28,859 nt of DNA from a virus. The notes under the pieces are model-generated. The model saw only the letters and a program-made list of their open reading frames with translations, was not told the DNA's origin and did no database searches. The DNA lies in IMG/VR virus record IMGVR_UViG_3300037486_000432, positions 1 through 28,859 of that record; one strand, given 5' to 3'. This document shows positions 7,981 to 16,536 of the stretch, piece by piece; positions within the stretch are counted from its first letter, which is position 1, and every line of letters begins with the position of its first letter. Made by a program: the position numbers and the translations under genes.

Positions 7981-9294
7981 TTACGTCACAATCAAGCAGT
8001 CGGGACTCCCGGCAACCGCCGGGCTTGTGCGCTGAAAATTCCCTTGCGGGGTGAGCCCGTAGAGTTTTTCGCCTTCCCAGCCTCCGCCAGGCCAAGGAAG
8101 TTGGAGTGTCCATTTCCCGGTGATCGTGTTTCCCCGGAGCAGGCAGAACCCGAGCGAATTCGAAACCGCGTATTCGCAAAGGTATTCCGACTGGCTGTAA
8201 GGGATCATCGGAATGTTGCCGATGCCGGGGTAATTCAAAATCAGCAAAGATGCCGGCTGCGGCAACCACTTGCCAACCCGAATGAATTGAAACGTGGGGC
8301 CGTCCGCCTGCACGATCATATTAACCCGGGCTCCGCAAGAGACATACCATTCCTGGTAGAAGCCGAGGGTCACGGTCTGCCCGGCGACTAGCGGATGTTC
8401 AAGGCAGAACTGGACAAAGTCCGGGTCGTTTGTGTCATTGTGGAAATGTGCTTCCACAACGGCGGTGTCCACCGGATCGTCGATACCGATTTCCCAGAAC
8501 ATCATCGGGGCTGCCCGGCGAAAAACGTATTGGCCCATTAGAGACCAGCCCGCGTGAGCCGCAATGTTGGCCGCCCATTCGGGAACAATCCAATCCCCCA
8601 GCTCGTCGCTTCCATTTCGGTAAAGCGCCCACTCGCCAAAACCCATTCCGTAGAAATGATAGTCCGGCGGGGAACCTCCGCAGGTAAGACCCTGCGCTCC
8701 GGAAATGTAACGGAACTGGTAGATCCCGTCCATGTTTGCCGGGACGGTTACCGTGAGTTCGGTGTTAGCCATCGTGGTGAACTTTTTGGTTCCCAAAACG
8801 TCGCTTGCCGAAGTTCTCCAAGTATCCGGCAGCGGGTCTCCCTCTTGGGAGCACGTCACGGGCGGTGGCGGTGGAGGTGGCGGAGGCGGAGGAGGCGGAG
8901 GAGTAGGAGAGCCGCCCGGCGCTCTCACCGGGGGAGACATGTCGGTGACCCCGTCCTCGGTAATCACGTCGATCCGCCAGTAGTGATCGTCGCCATCGGG
9001 GACCTGGTAATAGTCCGTCGAGAGACATTCCGCGACGAGCTGATAGGCCCCGTAAGGATTGTCCTCGTCCACGGACCGGTAGACCGAGTAGCACAGTGCC
9101 CCGGGAACCACACCCCACGAAAGAACAAACCCACCCACGCCGCCGAAAACCAAACCAGTGGGCGCTCCGATACGCTCGATGGGCGCAAGGTAAATCGTCG
9201 GTTCGCCGGTCCCCGAGAAGTCGAAGTCGCAGACGGGCGGACAAACGTAGATCAGAGGAACCCGCCGGTTGTAGAGGTATTCGAATGCGATCAT
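7981..9294 (-). CDS. FN3-polyproline tail fibre / adhesin
   Basis: The 437-residue protein has three parts. Residues about 44-127 look like a fibronectin type III domain (APTGL at the start, then VLSWGVVPGA, YSVYRS and YYQVPDGDDHYWRIDV). Residues 132-145 are 14 consecutive prolines, a stiff spacer. The C-terminal 290 residues are rich in Trp, Tyr and Gly and probably form beta sheets, but I do not recognise the fold. It overlaps the nozzle gene by ATGA, so translation is coupled. FN3 domains in phage virions are usually on tail proteins and bind carbohydrate weakly. A surface-binding fibre or appendage is the likely role, by inference. Confidence 0.75.
   Translation of the reverse strand: MIAFEYLYNRRVPLIYVCPPVCDFDFSGTGEPTIYLAPIERIGAPTGLVFGGVGGFVLSWGVVPGALCYSVYRSVDEDNPYGAYQLVAECLSTDYYQVPDGDDHYWRIDVITEDGVTDMSPPVRAPGGSPTPPPPPPPPPPPPPPVTCSQEGDPLPDTWRTSASDVLGTKKFTTMANTELTVTVPANMDGIYQFRYISGAQGLTCGGSPPDYHFYGMGFGEWALYRNGSDELGDWIVPEWAANIAAHAGWSLMGQYVFRRAAPMMFWEIGIDDPVDTAVVEAHFHNDTNDPDFVQFCLEHPLVAGQTVTLGFYQEWYVSCGARVNMIVQADGPTFQFIRVGKWLPQPASLLILNYPGIGNIPMIPYSQSEYLCEYAVSNSLGFCLLRGNTITGKWTLQLPWPGGGWEGEKLYGLTPQGNFQRTSPAVAGSPDCLIVT
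8861..8902 (-). repeat. 14-codon polyproline tract
   Basis: A run of CCN codons encodes 14 prolines in a row between the FN3 domain and the C-terminal domain of the 437-residue fibre. The codons vary in their third base, so the tract is not a simple triplet slippage product, and purifying selection on the polyproline is likely. Confidence 0.9.
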
Positions 9295-11288
9295 ACGACG
9301 CCCGAGCTGTAGATTGGAGCGCGGAGTTTGGAAAGCCCGTTCTCCGCCGCTTTGTTGGCGATGATGCTTGCCACCCGGTCCGCCGCTTCCTGGGAAATAA
9401 TGCTGTGGGACACGCCAACGCCAACCGCCGTGAAACCGTCTGTGGTAATCGAGGTTGTCTTGGTAGCCGAAAAAGCTATCAGCTCCCGGGTCGCCAGTGA
9501 CGCGTATGCAAGCGCTGCTGAATCCGAAGCCACGCCCTCTCCGTCAAACCTGACGGCATTTGATTTTGATTCATCGGAACAAGCGAGTGAGTCGCCGGAA
9601 GTGTCCTCGAACTCGGGCTGTGCCCAAGCTCGGATCCATCGGATTGTAGCGGGGCCTTGCCCTGCGATAAGCAGTTGAAAACTTTCATCGTGGTCTTCGT
9701 TTAGAGTGCGCTCCGCCGGGCAGGACCCGGTATCCTCGTCGATGTTCTGCCCTCGCGCGTCTTCCGTGCGGAGCAGTCGCGACTGTGGCTTGTAGGCGAA
9801 CAACGTCGTATTGATCGTGATCTCCATTCCAGACTGAACGCACCCGCGCTCGACGCTGAGTTTTCGGGACAGCACTCGCTTGAACGCCCCGCGCATCCCG
9901 CCCGCGTAAAAGATGGCAAGATCCAGGTCTTCCTCGACGCCGCACAGCGCCAGGTCGGCGTAGCAAAATGTCGAATCGGATCCCTTGAGTTTCTCGGCTC
10001 CGCTGGTCTGACCGAAGTATCCGCGCGACATGACCGCCCAGGTGATCGGACAGCCGCTGTCCAGCCGCTCGGACAGGAAGCATTCCCACAAGCGGTTCTG
10101 GCCGTCCTCGTCCGTGCTCACATGATAAATACGCTCCTCGCCGAAGATAACCCCATACACCCATTCGACCGGGCGCGTGCCCAACCAATAGCCGGCCCAG
10201 GACGGTCCCGAGTCGTCTTGAAGAGTCTGAAAGCTCGCGGAGTTCAGGACCCACGTGTGCTTGTTGTAGAGGTCTTCGGCGGGGACGCTGAGCAGAACGT
10301 AAGGTCCGAAAGCTCCGCCAGCGCACAAGCTGAGGTCGCTGTGCAGCGTGGTTTTACTCACGTGCATTTCCGCGTCGCGCGTGGGCATGCGAGCCACGTC
10401 TTGCGCGGAGGTGGTCGCGTCGAAAAATACCAGACCGCTGGAAGACATCCAGGTAAGCCGTCCGAAGTGGTTCACCACGGACCGCTGCGACATGCAGCCC
10501 ACCTTGAAAATCTCGCGCTGAAAGTCCTCGGTGTCGGGCCAGGTGGCGCGGTCGCGGACGTTCGCCCGGACAAGCGAAGTGGTCGTCGGGGTAAAGACCA
10601 AGAGCTGCGGCGAGTCGATGCCGGGAGTCACCGTCATGGCGGTAACCTCTTCCTTGAAGACAAACGCGCTGACGCCGCCCAGGTAAATCTGCTCGCGGAA
10701 ACTGAACGGATCCGCAATGTCGCTGGCATAAACGTAATTGCCTGACGCAACCCAAAGGCGGTCGCCAACCCATGCCATTGCGCTGCCGACCGGGGTCTCG
10801 AAAGCATTGTCGCGCACATGGCCGGACTGCGAACCGTCATACCACGCCGGCGCGGTTAGGCCGCCGTCCTGGATGAAAAGCACGGCGCGAGGGTCGATCA
10901 GCGTAATTGCGGAAGCCAGATCGGTGGTCACCCGGGTAGCCGATTGCTCGGTGAGAGACCAGAAAACCTGCTTGGCGGTCGACGACATTCGCACGTTATC
11001 GAGCATGCGAAAATTCCCGAAGGGCCAGTCGGCCACATAGACAACTCCGTCGATGCAAACCACGATCTGTTCCAGTCCGGTCTTGGGCCGGAACAAGGCC
11101 GCGCCTTGCAGTTTCCCATAGGGAAGCGTGACGATGCACTTGTAGCCAGGCCGGCAAGACAGCGTGCCGCCCACGTTGAGCATGTTAATCGCGCTCCAGT
11201 AGTAACCCATGGGGATCTGCCCCGGGTCGCTGTCGGATTTAGCTCCCTTAAAAAACGTGCCGTCCCAGTCTATGATTCGCGTTGGCAT
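9291..11288 (-). CDS. Tail nozzle / stabilisation-type structural protein
   Basis: This 665-residue protein begins like phage tail stabilisation or tail tubular B-type proteins. An N-terminal segment contains SAINMLNVGG and then a CRPGYK motif, a common feature of these proteins (NxxxxxGxLxxRPG). A long series of beta strands follows, with repeated aromatic-Asp-Gly turns (GDRLWVASGNYVYASD, for example), consistent with a beta-propeller. In podoviruses such proteins form the end of the short tail through which DNA exits. It lies directly after the adaptor gene (TAATG junction), as in T7 gp11-gp12. No Shine-Dalgarno is present, so translational coupling is likely. Assignment is by architecture and gene order. 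Confidence 0.75.
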   Translation of the reverse strand: MPTRIIDWDGTFFKGAKSDSDPGQIPMGYYWSAINMLNVGGTLSCRPGYKCIVTLPYGKLQGAALFRPKTGLEQIVVCIDGVVYVADWPFGNFRMLDNVRMSSTAKQVFWSLTEQSATRVTTDLASAITLIDPRAVLFIQDGGLTAPAWYDGSQSGHVRDNAFETPVGSAMAWVGDRLWVASGNYVYASDIADPFSFREQIYLGGVSAFVFKEEVTAMTVTPGIDSPQLLVFTPTTTSLVRANVRDRATWPDTEDFQREIFKVGCMSQRSVVNHFGRLTWMSSSGLVFFDATTSAQDVARMPTRDAEMHVSKTTLHSDLSLCAGGAFGPYVLLSVPAEDLYNKHTWVLNSASFQTLQDDSGPSWAGYWLGTRPVEWVYGVIFGEERIYHVSTDEDGQNRLWECFLSERLDSGCPITWAVMSRGYFGQTSGAEKLKGSDSTFCYADLALCGVEEDLDLAIFYAGGMRGAFKRVLSRKLSVERGCVQSGMEITINTTLFAYKPQSRLLRTEDARGQNIDEDTGSCPAERTLNEDHDESFQLLIAGQGPATIRWIRAWAQPEFEDTSGDSLACSDESKSNAVRFDGEGVASDSAALAYASLATRELIAFSATKTTSITTDGFTAVGVGVSHSIISQEAADRVASIIANKAAENGLSKLRAPIYSSGVV

Positions 11289-12241
11289 TACCGGATGTCG
11301 TAATCTTTTTTGTCTTGCGGGTTATTGAAGTCCTCGATCTGAGGCGGCATGTAGTTCACCGGCTCGGAAGCGGTCTGGGCTTCGATCTCCAGGCGGGCCG
11401 CGTCGGACTCGTAAGAGTGCGCGTTGGCCACGTCCGCGTCGGCGTAATACTTGCAGGCCCGCACGGCCAGGAGAAAAGCCAGCCGGCTTCTCAGCGGGAC
11501 GTGATCGTGCCGCGTGTAGAACGTCGGGCTGATCTTGCGATACGCGATACGAACCCACGAGCACGATGTAAAAAGCTTGATGCGCCGGTATTGCGGGAGA
11601 ACTTCGTCGGGCTCGTAGATTGCGAGGAGAGTTCCAGTAAGTCCTGAATTGTCGATAGTGGCGAGACGGACGCTGCCCGCCGTGCGAACTTTCTTAACGC
11701 CCACAATTCTGCCAATCGTCGGTGCAATCGAGTCAGGAATCGCGTAACCGTAGACCGTCGGGACCTGGTAGCCATCGAGCCATTCTCCATTCACCTGCCG
11801 CCGGAGCCGGTTGCCCTGATAGTCGTAGCCGTAGACGATCAGCTCAGAGTTGTTATCCGCGTTGGACTGGAGGTAAGCCACGAGCTTGGAAGGCGTCAAC
11901 AGGTCGCGGTAGGTCGAATGCCACTGACCTTGATCCTGCCAGGCCCAGTCGCACGCGCCCCGGCAGTCGCCCGGACCGTTCAAATGGAAGTTGAAAAGCT
12001 GATCGAACCCGAGCGTCGGTTTGCCACCGAGGTTCACCGCCAGCACCGTCTCCACCTCGCGAGGCAGTGTCACGCAAAGCCCGCCGTTGGTGCAGATATC
12101 GAGCCAGCCCCGCCAGCCCTCGAATTCGCCCTTGTTGGCAATGAGCGTGACCGCGTCCCCGAGGAACCGGAAGAACCGCGTGTCATCGCAGTTTCCCACG
12201 ATCCGTTTCGCCTCGTCGTAGATTTCGGCAACAGTGAACAA
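11288..12241 (-). CDS. Putative head-tail adaptor / tail tubular A-like protein
   Basis: This 317-residue protein begins FTVAEIYDEAKRIVGNCDD and contains ANKGEFEGWRGWLDI and LPREVETVLAVN. The helical first part followed by a mixed beta section and a helical end fits a connector that sits between portal and nozzle, but the family is inferred mainly from position before the nozzle gene. The start codon is TTG at 12241. It is supported by a strong Shine-Dalgarno, AGGAGG, six bases upstream, and by the preceding gene ending one base before it. The Shine-Dalgarno lies in the last Glu-Glu-Asp codons of that gene. A later in-frame ATG would remove the conserved N-terminus. Confidence 0.7.
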   Translation of the reverse strand: MFTVAEIYDEAKRIVGNCDDTRFFRFLGDAVTLIANKGEFEGWRGWLDICTNGGLCVTLPREVETVLAVNLGGKPTLGFDQLFNFHLNGPGDCRGACDWAWQDQGQWHSTYRDLLTPSKLVAYLQSNADNNSELIVYGYDYQGNRLRRQVNGEWLDGYQVPTVYGYAIPDSIAPTIGRIVGVKKVRTAGSVRLATIDNSGLTGTLLAIYEPDEVLPQYRRIKLFTSCSWVRIAYRKISPTFYTRHDHVPLRSRLAFLLAVRACKYYADADVANAHSYESDAARLEIEAQTASEPVNYMPPQIEDFNNPQDKKDYDIR

Positions 12242-12242
12242 G

Positions 12243-12572
12243 TTAGTCCTCCTCTTCCTTGTAGCCCTCGATCTTTTCGTCGCGGAGAGCGTCCAGAGCG
12301 TCGCCGGTTTCCGTATCGGCCTTGATGGCGGGGCCGCCGCTGCCCTTGATGTCCTTCATCGAGAGCAGCTCGATGCACACCTCGTAGCGTCCCTCCGCAA
12401 TCTCGGTAGTGACCCGGCGCAGCCGGAACTTCACCGTGGCCGTCCCGGACTTCGGGAGGTCGTAAGGCTTGGTTCCTTCAAGATGAATCGTCGGTCCGTC
12501 GGGACCCTTCATGTCAGACAGGGAAGGAGGTCCCTTAAGAGTGTTTTTTACTAGGTCGAGAGTCGTTGTCAT
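12243..12572 (-). CDS. Small conserved-looking structural-region protein (109 aa)
   Basis: The function is not recognised. The protein has a central stretch of alternating hydrophobic and charged residues (TATVKFRLRRVTTE, RYEVCIELLSM) that suggests a small beta sandwich. Its C-terminus is very acidic and ends in EEED. A GAGG Shine-Dalgarno lies about six bases before the ATG. Its last codons provide the ribosome site of the adaptor gene, so the two are probably translationally coupled. Position between a LamG fibre and the adaptor suggests a minor tail or adaptor-assembly component. Confidence 0.72.
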   Translation of the reverse strand: MTTTLDLVKNTLKGPPSLSDMKGPDGPTIHLEGTKPYDLPKSGTATVKFRLRRVTTEIAEGRYEVCIELLSMKDIKGSGGPAIKADTETGDALDALRDEKIEGYKEEED

Positions 12573-12579
12573 AAATGCC

Positions 12580-13851
12580 TCACACTACGATACCATAGCG
12601 ATCTGCCAGGTAGTCGATATAGATGTCTTGGGTTGCCGTGTCATGCGCTACCCCGGTGAAAACCAGGATCTCGGCGATTGCGATGCCTTTGCTGTAGGAA
12701 GGCGTCACGTCTTCGCCACCAAAAACGAGTCCGCGTTTGATGGAAGCACCCATGTCCGGGGACCCAACCGTGCCGGCGGCAAGCTTGTTCTGCCGATGCT
12801 CGGTATTGATATCGTTGAAAACATGCGTTCCCACAAAGGCGACGTGATGCGACGGTTGCGGGTTGGGCATCGCGCAAACGCCTCCGTTTATGTTGCCATA
12901 CATCGTATGAAGTCCGCCCGAGATATAGCGGCCGATGTTCCACGAGTAGGGATCCAGAGACGAAAAAGCCCAGTTTCCACCGGTCGCGTTGTCATACCAG
13001 TAAAAAACACAGTAGATCGTGCAAGGCTCGGATAGCGGATCGTCGCTCGTCATCACCTGCCGCAGTTGCGTAACGGTGGTCCCGGGGCCAACGACCATCC
13101 AGCGGTGCTTTCCGTCCGGTGCCGGAAGGCGTGGGTTATACCCCGTGTTAAATAGGTAGGTGGATGAAGAAATGCTCGGGTCATAAAGATGCCACTTGGT
13201 CACTTCGAACTGACCCCATCCCGCCACGTTTGCGTCTCTCAGTCCAACCTCGACACCGCTAGCGGGTAGACTGGCCCGGCCGAGAAAATCGACGGTGTAA
13301 TCGGCCAGACTTCCCGTCAAGGTAACGTTCGTTGACGCTCCGGTGGCGGATCCGTTGTGGTAAACTTGAAGGTTCGTATTGCCGGTCACTCGGCGAGCCG
13401 TGAAAGTAAGCCGGTAAGTCTGGCCAGGAAAACAATAGCGAACCGTCTGGGCCATGCCGCCGTTTTGCGCTCCAACAGTATAGAGAGTCGGCGAGTCGTT
13501 TGTTCCGGCCCCGAGTTCGTGCCAGGCCCATCCGCCGCCGCCTATGGTCATGTCTTCCGAGTAGCACAACAGATTCGACTTGGTGTTCGCCTCAGTGAGA
13601 AACGCCGGATGAACCGCGCCTGCCGTTCTGGCGGACAAATTCCTGGAATTCGTTTTGTTGGTCTTGTCCACCGTGGCGTCGCTCGCATTCCCGAGAACGC
13701 TGATTGCATTCTGAAAACCGGGGAGTCCCTCGGTGAGATACTTGTCCGGTCGGAACCACGCCCACAGAGTCGCGTCGGCGGGATCCGGTTCCCACCCAAC
13801 ACCGCCGGCGCAAGCCAGAAAAGCGGGATCTCGAAAATTGAACGTTTGCAT
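12580..13851 (-). CDS. LamG-like lectin-domain fibre protein (423 aa)
   Basis: The N-terminus (MQTFNFRDPAFLACAGG) resembles that of the 251-residue neighbour (MSAFVLRDTAFLAAVAG), so the two share an attachment module. A WAWFRPDKY segment follows. The centre (about 100-230) looks like a carbohydrate-binding beta sandwich with GGGWAWHE and QTYRLTFTARRV. The C-terminal part (about 255-423) has strand patterns and the final DYLADRYG typical of concanavalin A/LamG-like domains in phage and bacterial surface proteins. Such domains bind glycans. TAAGGAG lies two bases before the ATG. A host-recognition role is inferred. Confidence 0.75.
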   Translation of the reverse strand: MQTFNFRDPAFLACAGGVGWEPDPADATLWAWFRPDKYLTEGLPGFQNAISVLGNASDATVDKTNKTNSRNLSARTAGAVHPAFLTEANTKSNLLCYSEDMTIGGGGWAWHELGAGTNDSPTLYTVGAQNGGMAQTVRYCFPGQTYRLTFTARRVTGNTNLQVYHNGSATGASTNVTLTGSLADYTVDFLGRASLPASGVEVGLRDANVAGWGQFEVTKWHLYDPSISSSTYLFNTGYNPRLPAPDGKHRWMVVGPGTTVTQLRQVMTSDDPLSEPCTIYCVFYWYDNATGGNWAFSSLDPYSWNIGRYISGGLHTMYGNINGGVCAMPNPQPSHHVAFVGTHVFNDINTEHRQNKLAAGTVGSPDMGASIKRGLVFGGEDVTPSYSKGIAIAEILVFTGVAHDTATQDIYIDYLADRYGIVV

Positions 13852-13857
13852 GGCTCC

Positions 13858-14613
13858 TTATGGGGTGACGTTGATGTCACCCAGGTATTTGATGTTGAAG
13901 TAGCCGTCGAACAGGTCGTCGATGTCGGCATCCAAAAGAACCGTGTTGTAAAGGCAAACCTCGGCAAAGTAATGCTGCTGCCCGCCGCCATTGTAAAGCC
14001 CGATTGTTCCGGCCTTCATAGTGGTGACGTTCGTGTCTCCGCTGTCCTCGCCGAGGTGAGTCTTATTACTGCTGAACCTCGGAACCCCGCTGGCGGAAGT
14101 TCGACGAAAAGCTTTCACTTTCCATCCGGTATTATCGCTGGCTGCGGAATTTTTCAACTCTGGGTTAGCGACGATATACATGTAGGGAACAAAAAGCGCT
14201 CCGGGGGTGTCCCGCATCTGATAATTCCCGGAATGATCCGACATCACAATGGTGGTTCCACTCACGAGCTTCAACACAGAAATCATGGTGAAGTCACCAA
14301 GATTGACGGACGTCATATCGAAATGATGCCATCCGTCGGGAAAGTAAAGAGCGGAATGACCGGAGTTTGCCATGTAACCGGCCGACTTGTAATGAGGCGC
14401 TTTGGTCGCGTGAGGAACCGCATTGTCCAGAGTCGCCGAAAGATCCGTCCAGTTGTTCACCACGGGATCGTTGTCCGCCAAGCCGTCGTCGTCATAGTCG
14501 GCGGAGTCATACCAACGGATCAGCCCGGCGTAGTCGGAGGGCAGCGCCGTGTAAGGCGACGCCCCGGCGACTGCCGCCAGAAAAGCTGTGTCTCTGAGAA
14601 CGAAGGCGCTCAT
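13858..14613 (-). CDS. LamG-like lectin-domain fibre protein (251 aa)
   Basis: I start at 14613, where ATG overlaps the previous stop as TAATG, rather than at the in-frame ATG at 14772 inside the previous gene. The N-terminus carries the RDxAFLA module seen in the next gene. GLIRWYDSADYDDDG (about 32-46) and VNNWTDLSA match the opening of LamG/concanavalin A-like domains. The C-terminus has FAEVCLYNTVLLDADIDDL and NIKYLGDI, the usual closing strand and helix. The protein is therefore nearly a single lectin-type domain joined to an attachment module. It is likely a receptor-binding appendage. Sugar specificity cannot be read. Confidence 0.78.
   Translation of the reverse strand: MSAFVLRDTAFLAAVAGASPYTALPSDYAGLIRWYDSADYDDDGLADNDPVVNNWTDLSATLDNAVPHATKAPHYKSAGYMANSGHSALYFPDGWHHFDMTSVNLGDFTMISVLKLVSGTTIVMSDHSGNYQMRDTPGALFVPYMYIVANPELKNSAASDNTGWKVKAFRRTSASGVPRFSSNKTHLGEDSGDTNVTTMKAGTIGLYNGGGQQHYFAEVCLYNTVLLDADIDDLFDGYFNIKYLGDINVTP
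13863..13882 (-). other. Inverted repeat at the junction of the two LamG genes
   Basis: GGGTGAC and GTCACCC form a perfect 7-bp stem with a 6-base loop. The repeat lies in the last codons of the 251-residue gene and ends a few bases before the Shine-Dalgarno of the next gene. It may modulate coupling or mRNA stability, or may be chance within GDINVTP codons. No U-tract follows, so it is not a classical terminator. Confidence 0.35.
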
Positions 14614-15284
14614 TAGGCTTCCACCGCGTAGGCCGCAACGATATTCGCGTCGCCGGCCGCCCGCGCGTAAAGAGTCAGGACACCGATCTTGTTGGCCGCA
14701 ATCGTGGCGGGTTTTGTCCCCACAAAACGCCAGGCCGCGTTGAAGGTCAACGTGCGGTCGCTGCCGTCGCAAACCAGAATCGCGGTAACGCTCCGGCCCT
14801 CGTCCTCGTTGGAAACTTCAAGCGAAAGATTCCCGGTCAGACTGATAACCCGGTAGGCTTCTTCCAGCATGTCCAGCGTGATGTTCGCGTTGTAGACTTC
14901 CGTCTTCTGGCCGAGCCGAAGGTTTCCGTCGACCAGCAACTCGTCGTTGGTCGAATCCCAGTTCAGCTTCGCGTCTGCCGCTAGCGCCTCGGGCGCTCCG
15001 CCGTCGTTGAACTGGAGGTCTCCTCCGGAGCCGGCGACAACCGCGTCCGCGCCGTCCGCTCCGTCAAGCCCATCGGCTCCGGCGGGACCGGCCGCGCCGC
15101 CCGCGCCAGTAGGACCGGCGGGACCCGAGGTTCCCTGGATGCCCTGGGCTCCCATGGGACCCGTCGCGCCGATCTTATCCTGCGGGACCTTGCGGAGCCG
15201 CCAACCTTCCGGGAGCAAAATGTCCATCACCACATACCCCGTTGGGGTAGCTCCGGTGAAAACTGGTAAATCTTGAACTTTCAT
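14613..15284 (-). CDS. Collagen-like tail fibre with shared C-terminal domain (223 aa)
   Basis: After an N-terminal domain of 37 residues, residues 39-79 form Gly-X-Y repeats (GATGPMGAQGIQG and onward), a collagen-like triple-helix stalk. Residues 84-125 contain GSGGDLQFNDGG and LNWDSTNDELLVDGNLRLG, a linker motif common in phage fibres. Residues 148-223 (from ISLTGN to DANIVAAYAVEA) are closely similar to the C-terminus of the 349-residue fibre encoded at 17822-18871. The ATG overlaps the preceding stop as ATGA. Collagen-like fibres are trimeric, so a thin trimeric fibre with a small distal head is expected. Confidence 0.82.
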   Translation of the reverse strand: MKVQDLPVFTGATPTGYVVMDILLPEGWRLRKVPQDKIGATGPMGAQGIQGTSGPAGPTGAGGAAGPAGADGLDGADGADAVVAGSGGDLQFNDGGAPEALAADAKLNWDSTNDELLVDGNLRLGQKTEVYNANITLDMLEEAYRVISLTGNLSLEVSNEDEGRSVTAILVCDGSDRTLTFNAAWRFVGTKPATIAANKIGVLTLYARAAGDANIVAAYAVEA

Positions 15285-15490
15285 TGCAGTAGCAGGTAAT
15301 CGTATGGGTCTTCCGTTACCCGGGTTCCGTCGCCGTCTTCCCAGACGTCCATTTCAGGATTCACGACGGGCGGGATGCCTTCGACGGTTCCCATTCCATT
15401 GTTGGGAAACAACCAAAGATCGGTTCCGGCCAGAACCTTATCCGGATCCGGATGAAGCGGGACAAAGGTGCTTCGGCACTCGTCAGCCAT
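15281..15490 (-). CDS. Small hypothetical protein (69 aa)
   Basis: I start at the ATG at 15490, one base after the stop of the preceding fibre (junction TAATATG). The longer in-frame version from 15535 would run back into that gene. The protein is acidic (DPDKVLAGTDLWLFPNNG, then VWEDGDGTRVTEDPYDYL), without a signal peptide or membrane segment, and ends in LLLQ. The family is not recognised. It lies between two collagen-like fibres and overlaps the next by ATGA, so it may be a chaperone or an accessory subunit for them. That is a guess from position. Confidence 0.6.
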   Translation of the reverse strand: MADECRSTFVPLHPDPDKVLAGTDLWLFPNNGMGTVEGIPPVVNPEMDVWEDGDGTRVTEDPYDYLLLQ

Positions 15491-15491
15491 A

Positions 15492-16535
15492 TTAAGCCAG
15501 GCGCACGTAGTTAATGACCGTCCGGGCCGCGACAAGATTCACAGCGCCCGCTGTGGTGCAGCTCCCGTAAAGCGCGACGGTCTTGTTGATGCCGTCGGTT
15601 GTGTAGATCACTTCGATAACAAGTTGCCCGCGCTGAGTGTCCACGAGCCGGTTTATCGACTGCTCGCTGGCCGCCACGTCGGCAGAATTCGACACGTTGT
15701 AGAGCTTGACCGCCACCACATCCGCCAGACCGACGCCCGCTTGCGCGAGGAATGCCACGGTGCAGGTAATCTTGTAGGTTCCCAGCGCCGGAAGAAGGAC
15801 CTGCGGGTTGCCCGCGACAAAGTTGACCGCCGCGTAAGCCACCTGCAACGCGTAGTTGGTGCCGGCCGGGTAATTGGTCTGCCCGTTCTGCGCGGTGTAG
15901 GATACCCCGGGGGTGCCCTGGGGACCCGCGATACCCTGCGGCCCCGTCGGCCCAACGATGCTTTCGCCAGGAAATCCGCTCGGGACAACCAAACGCCCCG
16001 CGCCAACAGTCCCGCTGACCCCGGAGAGCGCCCGCTGGAGCGTCGCCCACACGTTGCCGCTGAAATCGGTGTTCGTCACCAGATACCAGCCGGAACCCTG
16101 GACAAAAATGTAGGTGCCCGTTATGATCGACGGATTGTAGCTCGTCCGGAGAACCACGTTAGGAGCGCCCAGCGTCGGCTGGGTGAAGCCCTGCAAGGTC
16201 ACCGTATAGGCGTTGTGCCCGTTCGTTCCAGCCGTTCCCGCAGGACCGGCCGGCCCAGTAGCTCCCGTGATTCCCTCGTCGAACAGCCGGAGAAAATAGC
16301 AGGCGAGCCCTTCCCCGGAAGAGCGAGGGTTGTTGGGCAGCCCGGTCTCCAGATTGCAGGGAAGCACCCAGCGCACCTGGCCGTTCACCTCGGTCTTCGT
16401 CACGATCCCGAAAAACTGGGAAGTGAAGTTTGAAATCTGCGACGGCAGGGATTCGCAAGCCGGCGTGTTGGTAACGGTCACCCCGCACGGGTTGGAACAG
16501 CAAGTGGTGATCGTGGATTCGCAATCGCAACTCAT
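15492..16535 (-). CDS. Collagen-like fibre with C1q/TNF-like C-terminal domain (347 aa)
   Basis: The first 30 residues contain six cysteines (C3, C5, C12, C13, C17, C27), unusual for a phage virion protein. Two Gly-X-Y stretches follow (about 88-106 and 194-210, the latter GPTGPQGIAGPQGTPG), separated by a compact domain with YIFVQGSGWYLVTN. The C-terminal part (about 222-347) has the strand pattern of C1q/TNF or BclA-type jelly rolls: GTYKITCTVAF, VVAVKLYNVSN, QLVIEVIYTTDG, KTVALYGSC and a final YVRLA. Such domains trimerise collagen-like stalks and bind surfaces. It starts one base after the lipoprotein gene stop (TGATATG). Confidence 0.8.
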   Translation of the reverse strand: MSCDCESTITTCCSNPCGVTVTNTPACESLPSQISNFTSQFFGIVTKTEVNGQVRWVLPCNLETGLPNNPRSSGEGLACYFLRLFDEGITGATGPAGPAGTAGTNGHNAYTVTLQGFTQPTLGAPNVVLRTSYNPSIITGTYIFVQGSGWYLVTNTDFSGNVWATLQRALSGVSGTVGAGRLVVPSGFPGESIVGPTGPQGIAGPQGTPGVSYTAQNGQTNYPAGTNYALQVAYAAVNFVAGNPQVLLPALGTYKITCTVAFLAQAGVGLADVVAVKLYNVSNSADVAASEQSINRLVDTQRGQLVIEVIYTTDGINKTVALYGSCTTAGAVNLVAARTVINYVRLA

Positions 16536-16536
16536 A

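Noticed and set aside
8732-8983. Plus-strand frame with a poly-glycine run
   Set aside because: It is the antisense of the 14-proline tract in the FN3 fibre.
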